Of a DNA stretch of 8,925 nucleotides, positions 1 through 8,141 are shown piece after piece. Where the stretch lies: the NCBI GenBank assembly GCA_036443455.1, contig JAZFYI010000094.1, forward strand, positions 1 through 8,925. Direction: 5' to 3'. Source of the DNA: MnTg04 sp036443455. GTDB lineage: Bacteria > Pseudomonadota > Gammaproteobacteria > Steroidobacterales > MnTg04. The first letter of the stretch is position 1. Each line of letters begins with the position of its first letter. The position numbers and the translations under genes are program-made. A model generated the notes under the pieces. The model made no database searches, had not been told where the DNA came from, and saw only the letters and a program-made list of their open reading frames with translations.

Positions 1-653
1 CCGGTATCGACGAAGCGGGCGCCCAGCGATTCGATTTGCTCGCGCGTCGCCGAGCGCACGTCGTAGCCTTCGACGACCGCCCCCAGCCTGCGCGCGGTCG
101 CCAATGCCTGGAGACCGGCAACGCCGGCGCCGATGACCAGGACTTTCGCCGGCCGGATCGTGCCGGCTGCCGTGGTCAGCATCGGGAAAAACTTGTCCAG
201 CGTGCTGGCCCCGATCAGCGCGGCCTTGTAGCCGGCAATAGCCGCCTGTGAAGACAATGCGTCCATGGACTGCGCCCGCGAGATTCTCGGGATCAACTCC
301 ATCGCAAACGCGGTCAGGCCCTGGTCGCGCAATGTCTGCAACAATTCTTTCTCGCGGAACGGGGCGAGAAAGCCGATGACCACTTTGCCTTTTTCCAGCG
401 CACCGGCGACCTCGACCGATGGCGGCTGAACGGCCAGCAATACATCGCATTGGGAAAGGACTTCCTCAGCCGTGGCCAGCAATTCGCAGTGCTCCGAATA
501 TTCACTGTCCGGAATGCCCGCTTTGTCCCCGGCACCTTGCTGGATAAGGATTTTCGCTCCCAGCGCAGAGAATTTCGCCGCCACTTCGGGAATCATCGCG
601 ACCCGTGTTTCCCCTGGCAGGGTTTCCTTGATTATTCCCAGTGCGAGCGCCAT
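1..653 (-). CDS. pntA: NAD(P) transhydrogenase subunit alpha, N-terminal part (cut by left edge)
   Basis: This is the alpha subunit of the proton-translocating NAD(P) transhydrogenase. The enzyme moves hydride from NADH to NADP+ using the proton gradient, and this part forms the cytoplasmic NAD(H)-binding domain. The first 217 codons are present with no stop and the rest lies beyond base 1. Near the N-terminus is the family pattern GETRVAMIPE (about residues 14-23). Residues 119-135 carry the MELIPRISRAQSMDALS loop, with the Arg123, Gln128, Asp131 and Ser134 positions of the known RQD loop. A Rossmann glycine motif GAGVAG (175-180) follows and ends in the acidic residue of YDVR (197-200), as expected for NAD(H) binding. 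The ATG at 653 is preceded by AGGAG at a good distance. Alanine dehydrogenase is a relative, but the RAQSMD loop favours PntA. Whether this is the long E. coli-type chain or the short split form (PntAA) cannot be seen. A divergent spacer separates it from the HNH gene. Confidence 0.93.
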   Translation of the reverse strand, partial: MALALGIIKETLPGETRVAMIPEVAAKFSALGAKILIQQGAGDKAGIPDSEYSEHCELLATAEEVLSQCDVLLAVQPPSVEVAGALEKGKVVIGFLAPFREKELLQTLRDQGLTAFAMELIPRISRAQSMDALSSQAAIAGYKAALIGASTLDKFFPMLTTAAGTIRPAKVLVIGAGVAGLQALATARRLGAVVEGYDVRSATREQIESLGARFVDT

Positions 654-679
654 TCAAGTCTCCTGTTTTTGGCCGGCCG

Positions 680-693
680 GTCTGCGGGCAGAC
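680..693. repeat. short inverted repeat in the pntA leader
   Basis: GTCTGC and GCAGAC form a perfect 6-base inverted repeat with a GG spacer. It lies just downstream of the candidate pntA -10 element, so it would sit at the very start of the pntA transcript. It could be a small hairpin or a half-site pair for a regulator. Its short length makes chance a real possibility. Confidence 0.35.
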
Positions 694-696
694 GAC

Positions 697-725
697 ACAA
701 TAATGGTTTTTTCCTCCCGTTTGAA
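697..725 (-). promoter_or_regulatory. candidate sigma70-type promoter for pntA
   Basis: On the minus strand, TTCAAA (720-725) and TATTGT (697-702) are separated by exactly 17 bases. They lie about 45-70 bases upstream of the pntA ATG at 653, in the divergent spacer. The spacing is ideal and the hexamers are moderate matches. The call is by eye only, and one such match in a spacer can arise by chance. Confidence 0.3.
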
Positions 726-732
726 CCGCGGA

Positions 733-771
733 TTGCCGAAACGGGTTTTCATTTGCCGCCGGTTTCGGCAA
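733..771. repeat. 10-base perfect inverted repeat upstream of the HNH gene
   Basis: TTGCCGAAAC (733-742) is matched by its exact reverse complement GTTTCGGCAA (762-771), with 19 bases between. After one mismatch (743/761), two further G-C pairs (744-745 with 759-760) extend the arms. The right arm ends 35 bases before the HNH start codon. It could be a stem-loop in the HNH leader or a two-arm operator controlling the divergent pair. No T-run follows either arm closely, so a simple intrinsic terminator is unlikely. Confidence 0.55.
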
Positions 772-806
772 GATGAAGCGGCAACAGATCATCGGGGTCC
801 GCGCAA

Positions 807-1439
807 ATGGCCGTATCGCTACGCCAACAAGTCCTGCGCACCGATGTTTCCGGCATGCCGCTCGAGTGGGTGGACTACCGGGACGCAGTGCGTCTTTATC
901 ACTGCGGGCGTGTTTCATACGCCTGCGGCAGCCTCCTTTACACTTTGCATGGCGGATATTGCGCGCAAACCGGAAGACGCAGCCTGATCGATGTCAATTC
1001 CATCATCGCCACCCTGGGCAATACCCATATCATGGGGAAAGTGCGCGATCACTATGTGCCGCCATTGTCCAACCATGCGCTGTTTCGACGCGATGCCGGG
1101 CTTTGCCTGTATTGTGGCAAGCGATTCAGTGACGGGGATTTGTCGCGCGATCACGTTACGCCGTTGTGCCAGGGCGGCACGGACTCCTGGAACAATGTGG
1201 TGACCGCCTGTCGCCGGTGCAACAATCACAAGGCCGACATGACGCCGGAGCAGGCAAGGATGCAGTTGCTGGCGATTCCCTTTATCCCGAACTACGCGGA
1301 GTACATCTACCTCAAGGGTCGCCTGGTGATGGCCGATCAAATGGAATACCTGCTGGCCCACTTCCCGCGCAGCAGCCCGCTGCATGCGCGGCTAAAGGAT
1401 CACCTGGCCGAAAATGAACTCGCGGGCGCCTGGGCCTGA
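807..1439 (+). CDS. HNH endonuclease family protein
   Basis: This is a 210-residue protein with a zinc-stabilised HNH nuclease domain in its middle. The metal-binding CxxC pairs are C100/C103 (CLYC) and C135/C138 (CRRC). The RDHV segment (114-117) supplies the catalytic Asp-His, and downstream asparagines (N129-N130, N139-N140) complete the fold. The N-terminal 80 residues (starting with the LRTDVSGMPLEW region) and the C-terminal NYAEYIYLKGR region match my recollection of a chromosomal HNH family common in gammaproteobacteria. Its biological role is not known to me. Proteins of this kind occur outside restriction or phage modules, and nothing here suggests either. The ATG at 807 has only a weak ribosome binding site. 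Its TGA is followed after three bases by the in-frame GTG of the exonuclease gene, so the two are probably co-translated. Confidence 0.88.
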   Translation: MAVSLRQQVLRTDVSGMPLEWVDYRDAVRLYHCGRVSYACGSLLYTLHGGYCAQTGRRSLIDVNSIIATLGNTHIMGKVRDHYVPPLSNHALFRRDAGLCLYCGKRFSDGDLSRDHVTPLCQGGTDSWNNVVTACRRCNNHKADMTPEQARMQLLAIPFIPNYAEYIYLKGRLVMADQMEYLLAHFPRSSPLHARLKDHLAENELAGAWA

Positions 1440-1442
1440 GCT

Positions 1443-2393
1443 GTGCCAGCCGGGTCTTCGTCTGCAAGAACGACCACCGTTCGTCCGCCCCTTCACCTGG
1501 TAGACGCCAGTATCTATATTTTTCGTGCGTGGTATTCGGTGTCACCGGAGAGCATGACCGATGGCAACGGCCAGCCGGTCAACGCGCTGTTCGGCTTTTC
1601 GAGGTTTCTCGGCGAGCTTTTGCGACTGGAAAAACCGGCTCATATCGGCATCGCTTTTGACGAGAGCCTCAGCAGTTCGTTTCGCAACGAGATCTACCCC
1701 GAATACAAGGCCAACCGGGAGCCCGCGCCGGAAGAGCTCAAAAACCAGTTTTCCCGGTGCAAGGCGGTTGCCCGGGCGATGGGGCTGCCGGTTTTTTCCA
1801 GCAATCGTTACGAGGCCGACGATATCATCGGCAGCCTTGCCGCCTGGTGGCGGGAAAGAGACGGCCGCTCGATATTCGTTACCCGCGACAAGGACCTGGC
1901 CCAATTGTTGCGGCCGGGCGATGAGTATTGGGATTTTGCCGGCCGCAGGCGACTGCAATACGAGGGCATCAAGGAATATTACGGCGTGCACCCGGAACAA
2001 ATCGCCGACTTCCTCGCGCTGACCGGCGACAGCGTGGACAACATCCGCGGCGTCCCCGGCGTCGGTGCAAAAACCGCGGAAAAGCTGTTGGGCAGGTTTG
2101 CCGACCTCGAGGCGCTGTATGCGGATCTCGACCAGGTGCAGGGCCTTTCGATCAGGGGCGCGGCGCGGATCGTGAAAGCGCTGGACGAAAACCGCGACGT
2201 TGCGTTTTTCGCCCGGCGACTGACCCGGATCGCCTGCGATATGGACCTGGCGCTCGATGATGACAGCCTGCGGCGGCTGGCGCCCGATACGGATGCCCTG
2301 GATGCGATCTATGCAGAAGCCGGTTTTGGCAAGACGCTATCGAGCCAGGCGCGCAGACTGGCAGACCAGTTTCCCGCTGACACCGCAGAATAA
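1443..2393 (+). CDS. stand-alone 5'-3' exonuclease / flap endonuclease (Pol I N-terminal-domain type)
   Basis: This 316-residue structure-specific nuclease resembles the 5'-3' exonuclease domain of DNA polymerase I and ExoIX (Xni), but no polymerase part follows. Family motifs appear in order: LVDAS with D21, FDES with D73, YPEYKANR (85-92), EADD (E124, D126, D127), VTRDKD (D149, D151) and TGDSVDN (D196, D199). The helix-hairpin-helix region GVPGVGAKTAEKLL (203-216) binds DNA. The full set of acidic metal ligands known from the Pol I family is present, so an active enzyme is expected, acting on flaps or RNA primers. The start must be GTG at 1443, because no other ATG, GTG or TTG lies in frame before the LVDAS motif. 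This leaves about 15 residues of unconserved N-terminus. The TAA at 2391 is followed 24 bases later by the kinase gene. I do not give a symbol because ExoIX (about 250 residues in E. coli) is shorter. Confidence 0.9.
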   Translation: MPAGSSSARTTTVRPPLHLVDASIYIFRAWYSVSPESMTDGNGQPVNALFGFSRFLGELLRLEKPAHIGIAFDESLSSSFRNEIYPEYKANREPAPEELKNQFSRCKAVARAMGLPVFSSNRYEADDIIGSLAAWWRERDGRSIFVTRDKDLAQLLRPGDEYWDFAGRRRLQYEGIKEYYGVHPEQIADFLALTGDSVDNIRGVPGVGAKTAEKLLGRFADLEALYADLDQVQGLSIRGAARIVKALDENRDVAFFARRLTRIACDMDLALDDDSLRRLAPDTDALDAIYAEAGFGKTLSSQARRLADQFPADTAE

Positions 2394-2417
2394 CCCGAAG
2401 TCAGACAGGCTCCTGGA

Positions 2418-3305
2418 ATGACGCGTGATCATGACAGCTTGTTTGATCTGGTCCGTTCCGCAACCGGTATAGGCATTTCTGAAAAAACCGGTCTGCAAGC
2501 CGTCACCGGCGGCGATATTCATGCCAGCTACCGTCTCGAGACCGATCGCGGTCCGCTTTTTCTGAAATTGAACGATGCCCGGTCGCTGCCGATGTTCGCG
2601 GCGGAAGCCGACGGGCTGGCGGCGATCAGGCAAACCGAAACCATCCGGGTGCCCGAGGTCATCGCCTATGCCGGTGACGATCGGCTCAGTTTCCTGCTGC
2701 TCGAATGGCTGGATATGTCGAGCGGCGGATCGCGCGAGGATCGGGACCTCGGTCGCAGTCTGGCACGGCTCCACCGCTGCCAGGGCAAAGTCCATGGCTG
2801 GCCCGCGGACAACTTCATCGGCAGCACGCCGCAGATCAATACGGCGAACGACGACTGGACCGATTTTTACCGGCAATGCCGTTTGCGGCCGCAGCTTGAA
2901 ATGGCGGCTGCAAACGGTTTTGCTGGCCCGCTGCAGGAACTGGGCGACCGGCTGTACGATCGGCTGGATCACTTGCTCGATTCGCATCGACCGCCCCCGT
3001 CGCTGCTGCATGGAGACCTGTGGGGAGGAAACCAGGCGGTGCTGGCCGACCGGCGGGCGGTGATTTTCGATCCGGCCGTTTATCATGGCGATCGCGAGAC
3101 CGATCTGGCGATGACCCGCCTGTTTGGCGGTTTCAGCGAGGCTTTTTATTCAGCCTATGAAGAAGAGTGGCCCTTGCCGGAGGGGGTCGGACCCAGGTGT
3201 CGCCTGTACCAGCTCTACCACTTGCTCAATCACCTGAACCTGTTTGGCGCTGCCTACCTGGAGCGGGTGACGGCCATGATGAGGGGCCTGCTCGAGACGG
3301 CCTGA
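2418..3305 (+). CDS. fructosamine/ketosamine-3-kinase family protein
   Basis: This 295-residue enzyme belongs to the family that phosphorylates sugars attached to amines. The products are unstable, so the sugar falls off and the glycated protein or metabolite is repaired. The fold is that of aminoglycoside phosphotransferases. Visible motifs are an ATP-binding lysine in FLKLN (K50), DNFIGSTPQ (131-139), the catalytic loop HGDLWGGN (198-205, with D200 as probable base and N205), FDPAVYHGDRETDLAM (217-232, D218 binding Mg) and RLFGGF (234-239). Length is normal for bacterial members (about 290). DNFIGSTPQ, WGGN and DPAVYHGDRE mark this family rather than choline or aminoglycoside kinases. The true substrate in bacteria is not settled. 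It is probably co-transcribed with the exonuclease gene 24 bases upstream. Confidence 0.92.
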   Translation: MTRDHDSLFDLVRSATGIGISEKTGLQAVTGGDIHASYRLETDRGPLFLKLNDARSLPMFAAEADGLAAIRQTETIRVPEVIAYAGDDRLSFLLLEWLDMSSGGSREDRDLGRSLARLHRCQGKVHGWPADNFIGSTPQINTANDDWTDFYRQCRLRPQLEMAAANGFAGPLQELGDRLYDRLDHLLDSHRPPPSLLHGDLWGGNQAVLADRRAVIFDPAVYHGDRETDLAMTRLFGGFSEAFYSAYEEEWPLPEGVGPRCRLYQLYHLLNHLNLFGAAYLERVTAMMRGLLETA

Positions 3306-3311
3306 TTCGGG

Positions 3312-3341
3312 TATCCGGCCCGCCCGCTGGCCTGCCGGATA
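3312..3341. repeat. inverted repeat between the kinase gene and acs
   Basis: TATCCGGC (3312-3319) and GCCGGATA (3334-3341) form a perfect 8-base stem with a 14-base loop. The stem starts 7 bases after the kinase stop and ends 41 bases before the acs start. No T-run follows, so it is not a classical intrinsic terminator. It may be a processing or attenuation hairpin in a shared transcript, or an operator for acs. Confidence 0.45.
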
Positions 3342-3371
3342 GCGCAACGGTATGCTGCAAAAAAAGCCGCC

Positions 3372-3376
3372 AGGAG
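3372..3376 (+). promoter_or_regulatory. ribosome binding site of acs
   Basis: AGGAG lies six bases before the ATG at 3383. It decides the start: the open frame extends back to 3167, inside the kinase gene, but only the ATG at 3383 has such a site, and it gives the normal family length. Confidence 0.75.
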
Positions 3377-3382
3377 CCAGGC

Positions 3383-5347
<1,965 letters not shown>

Positions 5348-5363
5348 CGCTACCATTGCGGAT

Positions 5364-6083
5364 TCAATAATCGCCGGTCAATAATTGCAACATCAGGCCT
5401 TCCGGCGAGCGCAGAACGGCGTTTTCATCCGCTGGCTCCCGGCCCGGTACCGCCCGGCTTACCTCGAGGCCATCGAACTCAAGTTTTGCGATCCGTACGG
5501 CCATATCGGGTTCGACGAAGGTCAGCGCAGGCGTCCGGAGTTTGGGTGAGTGGCAAAAGCCGAGGTTGATCGGTTCGCTGGTCAGCGTCGCGGATGGCAA
5601 CGGCTTATCCTCCCGATGGGTCGTTACAAAACCCAAAGGCTCCCAGAACTCGATCGCGGTTTCTATATTCCGGGTGGGAATCGTGTACTCGGAAAAATGG
5701 CCGCACAGGCTTTCTTCGGTGGCGGTCACCTGCAGCGGAGAAAACGTTCGTGCTTCGAGCAAAGTGACCATCTGGCCATCCGGGTCGAGAAAACCGGCTT
5801 CATTAAACTGCTCGTCGCCGGTTTTCTCGAATTCGAAGTTGACGCCGTGGACCCTTAGTGCCTCCATGTGAGCGGCCAGTTCGGGGCGCACATAGGTCAG
5901 CGAGGGGGAGGCGAATTCATATTCGTGCAGGCCGAGGAACAGCCGCCCATCGGTGATGACGGCGTAACGATGGGACCAGAGGTCGCCGGTCTCAGCCTGG
6001 GCGAAACCGAGACGTTGGTAAAACGCCAGCGATTCCTGGACATTGTGGGTAGATACGCTGATTTCGAGAAATCGACCGATCAT
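5364..6083 (-). CDS. two-domain VOC (glyoxalase/bleomycin-resistance-like) protein
   Basis: This 239-residue protein is made of two vicinal-oxygen-chelate domains in tandem, about residues 3-110 and 128-237. Each shows the usual beta-alpha-beta opening: LEISVSTHNVQESLAFYQRLGF in the first, and SEYTIPTRNIETAIEFWEPLGF in the second. Each ends in the strand that carries GxxxxLLEA or LMLQLL. The first domain also has FLDPDGQ (98-104), typical of glyoxalase/dioxygenase relatives. The family includes glyoxalase I, extradiol dioxygenases and antibiotic-binding proteins, and the substrate here cannot be read from sequence. The start was set at ATG 6083 rather than 6125, because the domain begins directly after it and this ATG overlaps the hemH stop as ATGA, a common sign of coupled translation. 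The earlier start would add 14 residues of hemH overlap with no family resemblance. Confidence 0.82.
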   Translation of the reverse strand: MIGRFLEISVSTHNVQESLAFYQRLGFAQAETGDLWSHRYAVITDGRLFLGLHEYEFASPSLTYVRPELAAHMEALRVHGVNFEFEKTGDEQFNEAGFLDPDGQMVTLLEARTFSPLQVTATEESLCGHFSEYTIPTRNIETAIEFWEPLGFVTTHREDKPLPSATLTSEPINLGFCHSPKLRTPALTFVEPDMAVRIAKLEFDGLEVSRAVPGREPADENAVLRSPEGLMLQLLTGDY

Positions 6084-7108
6084 GCGGGTCCCGGCGCAGA
6101 CTCCGTAGCCGTGGATTCCAGCCAACCCTGCGCTTGTTCGTGCAGCAATTGCGCCATGCAGCGAATGTGATCGGGCCGCACGTTCAGGGCGGGTATGTAA
6201 TTGAGCGAACTACCACCGGCTTTCTTGTATATCTCCGCATTGGTAATAGCGATTTCTTCCAGCGTTTCCAGGCAATCGGCGGAGAAACCCGGGCAAACGA
6301 CGTCAACGGTGCGACATCCTTGCCGCGCGAGCGTTTGCAGCGTTGCAAATGTGTACGGGGTGAGCCATTCCTCCCGACCTACCCGTGACTGATAACTCAG
6401 AGTCCAGTCCTTGTCTGTCAGTCCCAGTTCGTCCACCAGCAGCGCCGCGGTTATTTCGCATTGTTCCTCGTAGGGGTCGCCGTTCGTGATATAGCGCTTT
6501 GGCAATCCGTGAAACGACAGCAGCAGATGCTCCGATCTACCCGCCGTTTGCCAATGCTCGTTAATGCTGGCGGTCAGCGCCGAAACATAGGCGGGATGAT
6601 CGTGGTAGTCGGTTATCCGGCGAATCTCGGGCGGCGATTCCTGGCCTGCCAGGATTTCATCGACTCGCTTGAAAGTCGTCGTAGCCGTCGTATGGGAAAA
6701 CTGCGGATAAAGCGGCAGTACCAGCAAACGCTCGATCTGCATCTTGTGCAGCTCTGCAAGCGCATCATCGAGCGATGGTTTGCCATAGCGCATACCGAGC
6801 ACGACCGGAATCTGCTCGCCGAATTCGTTACTGAGCAAGGCTTGCAATGCCGCCTGCTGGTCCTGCGAATTGGCGAGCAATGGTGAGCCACGATCGGTCC
6901 AGACACGTCGGTAATTGGCCGCCGTCATCCATGGTCGTACATTCAAAATAACGCCATGGAGGATTGGCAGCCAGATGCGCCTGGGCGTATCGATAACGAG
7001 GGGGTCGCCTAAAAACTCGGCAAGATAGCGGCGTACCGACAAAAAAGTTGGGGCATCGGGAGTGCCTAAGTTGACCAGCAAAATACCTGTTTTTGGTCGG
7101 ACCTGCAT
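6080..7108 (-). CDS. hemH: ferrochelatase
   Basis: This 342-residue enzyme inserts ferrous iron into protoporphyrin IX (or coproporphyrin in some bacteria), the last step of haem synthesis, at the inner face of the membrane. It opens with the family pattern GILLVNLGTPDAP (8-20). The LPLYPQFSHTTATTT stretch (131-145) is next. The metal-site histidine H200 lies in SFHGLPKRY (198-206) and the catalytic glutamate E281 in CLETLEEI (279-286), just after VCPGFSADC. Length fits bacterial ferrochelatases. The start at 7108 places the conserved motif at the usual distance, with an AAAGG-like site about 11 bases upstream. It is read together with the VOC gene through a 4-base stop/start overlap. It is transcribed away from the unknown gene at 7242 across a 133-base spacer. 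Confidence 0.96.
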   Translation of the reverse strand: MQVRPKTGILLVNLGTPDAPTFLSVRRYLAEFLGDPLVIDTPRRIWLPILHGVILNVRPWMTAANYRRVWTDRGSPLLANSQDQQAALQALLSNEFGEQIPVVLGMRYGKPSLDDALAELHKMQIERLLVLPLYPQFSHTTATTTFKRVDEILAGQESPPEIRRITDYHDHPAYVSALTASINEHWQTAGRSEHLLLSFHGLPKRYITNGDPYEEQCEITAALLVDELGLTDKDWTLSYQSRVGREEWLTPYTFATLQTLARQGCRTVDVVCPGFSADCLETLEEIAITNAEIYKKAGGSSLNYIPALNVRPDHIRCMAQLLHEQAQGWLESTATESAPGPA

Positions 7109-7241
7109 TGTGCTGTTGACCTTTTTTTCTGCAGTCGGAACGGTTGCAACAATACCGGATGGCTCTCAATCAGGCCAGTGACACCATGCCGGAAACATGG
7201 GCCGGTTAAGGCTGTGGTAAATTTACGCTGAGGTGAGTGAA

Positions 7242-7688
7242 ATGGAAGACCCCAACAATAATGGTGCCGAGCATAGCCGTACCGATTTAGCCCGGGATGC
7301 GCTGCTTTTGCAGGGCAAACTGCTGATCGACGGATTGCGTGACCTGATCCTGGTTCCGGTTTCCATCGTTGCGGCGCTGATCGACTTGTTATCGGGCGAT
7401 CAACCGGCGGGACGGCGGTTTTATGGCGTCGTGCAACTGGGTCGTCGCTCGGAACACTGGATAAACCTGTTTGGCGCAGCCGAGCGGTCACCCCATGAAA
7501 ATCGATGGGCCCACAGCGAGGAAAGCGGCAAGCTTGACGATCTGGTCGAACAGGTCGAGAAAGTCGTGAAAGACCAGTACGCTGAAGGCGGCGTCAGCGG
7601 TTCGGCCAAGCGCGCGTTAAACAGGGCGCTGGACGTTTTGCACGAAAATGTAGTCAGGAAGGACGGCAGGGACGCCGGTAATGACTGA
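7242..7688 (+). CDS. small protein with one hydrophobic segment, function unknown
   Basis: I do not recognise a named family with a known function. The 148-residue product has a polar N-terminus and a hydrophobic stretch at about 30-50 (GLRDLILVPVSIVAALIDLL) broken by charged residues, so it could be a membrane-associated or re-entrant helix rather than a clean transmembrane span. A basic middle part (RRFYGVVQLGRRSEHW, 58-73) follows, then a charged, probably helical C-terminal half (about 96-140). No signal peptide or catalytic motif is seen. ATG 7242 was chosen over GTG 7233 because GAGGTG (7230-7235) is a good ribosome binding site for the ATG, while the GTG lies inside that site. The stop overlaps the thioesterase start by 8 bases, so the two are almost certainly co-expressed. 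Codon use looks like the neighbours', and the reading frame is clearly selected. Confidence 0.78.
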   Translation: MEDPNNNGAEHSRTDLARDALLLQGKLLIDGLRDLILVPVSIVAALIDLLSGDQPAGRRFYGVVQLGRRSEHWINLFGAAERSPHENRWAHSEESGKLDDLVEQVEKVVKDQYAEGGVSGSAKRALNRALDVLHENVVRKDGRDAGND

Positions 7689-8127
7689 GCTGGTTGCCAG
7701 GAACCCGGAGTATCGGCAGGTGACCGAGCAGGTTTTCCTGGCCGCTCCCTTTGTGCAATCGCTCGGTATCGAATTACTCGACCTCGGCCCGGGCTGGTGC
7801 CACGCCAGAATGGTTATCACCGAGCGCCACTGCCAGCAACACGGTTATGTCCATGCCGGGGCGCAGGCGACATTGGCGGACCATACCGCGGGCGCCGCCG
7901 CCGGTACGCTGGTTGCTATCGACGAAACGGTTTTGACGGTCGAATTCAAAATCAATCTGCTCCGGCCAGCCGATAGCGAAGAGCTGTATTGCGAAGGCAG
8001 GGTGATCAGACCGGGCAAACGATTTTCCGTCGTCGAGTCCTCGGTATGGGCGGATGCGCTCGGCGGTGAGCGCCTGGTATCGAAGGCGCAATTGACGATG
8101 GCGGTCGTTACCTCGATTGTGAACTAA
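7681..8127 (+). CDS. PaaI-type hotdog-fold acyl-CoA thioesterase
   Basis: This 148-residue single-domain protein of the PaaI/4HBT hotdog family probably hydrolyses acyl- or aryl-CoA thioesters in the cytoplasm. The active-site region reads HGYVHAGAQATLADHTAG (54-71). This is the HGxxHxG turn followed by the helix with the candidate catalytic acid D67, as in PaaI relatives. The strand LTVEFKINLLRPA (85-97) that follows is also typical. Length is the family norm. The substrate cannot be told; members act on phenylacetyl-CoA-type, medium-chain or housekeeping acyl-CoAs. The ATG lies inside the end of the upstream unknown gene (8-base overlap), which implies coupled translation. It converges with the cytochrome gene, with 14 bases between stops. 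Confidence 0.9.
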   Translation: MTELVARNPEYRQVTEQVFLAAPFVQSLGIELLDLGPGWCHARMVITERHCQQHGYVHAGAQATLADHTAGAAAGTLVAIDETVLTVEFKINLLRPADSEELYCEGRVIRPGKRFSVVESSVWADALGGERLVSKAQLTMAVVTSIVN

Positions 8128-8141
8128 CCGTGGGTCACGTC

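Noticed and set aside
472..987. 171-codon plus-strand open frame across the pntA start and divergent spacer
   Set aside because: It overlaps the conserved N-terminus of pntA and the HNH start. Its translation is rich in Arg, Ser and Ala with no motif.
807..1439. HNH gene as part of a restriction, defence or mobile element
   Set aside because: There is no methylase, phage gene, integrase, direct repeat or tRNA nearby. The flanks are housekeeping genes and base composition looks even.
1542..2000. 152-codon open frame opposite the exonuclease gene
   Set aside because: It is antisense to the conserved nuclease motifs. The composition is that of a shadow frame.
2337..3086. 249-codon open frame on the minus strand across the kinase gene
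   Set aside because: It is antisense to a gene with every expected kinase motif, and it also overlaps the end of the exonuclease gene. Its protein shows no motif or plausible composition.
7116..7144. TTGACC as a -35 element in the hemH/7242 spacer
   Set aside because: At 17 bases' spacing the -10 position reads AACGGT, a poor match, and no better spacing was found.
7195..7223. Possible promoter (TGGTAAATT) for the unknown gene at 7242
   Set aside because: An extended -10-like TGG-TAAATT is visible, but the matching -35 position is poor and the start of transcription would fall within the ribosome binding site.
8128..8141. Intrinsic terminator between the two convergent genes
   Set aside because: The gap is only 14 bases and holds no stem with a T-run. 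The same is true of the 16-base gap after acs.
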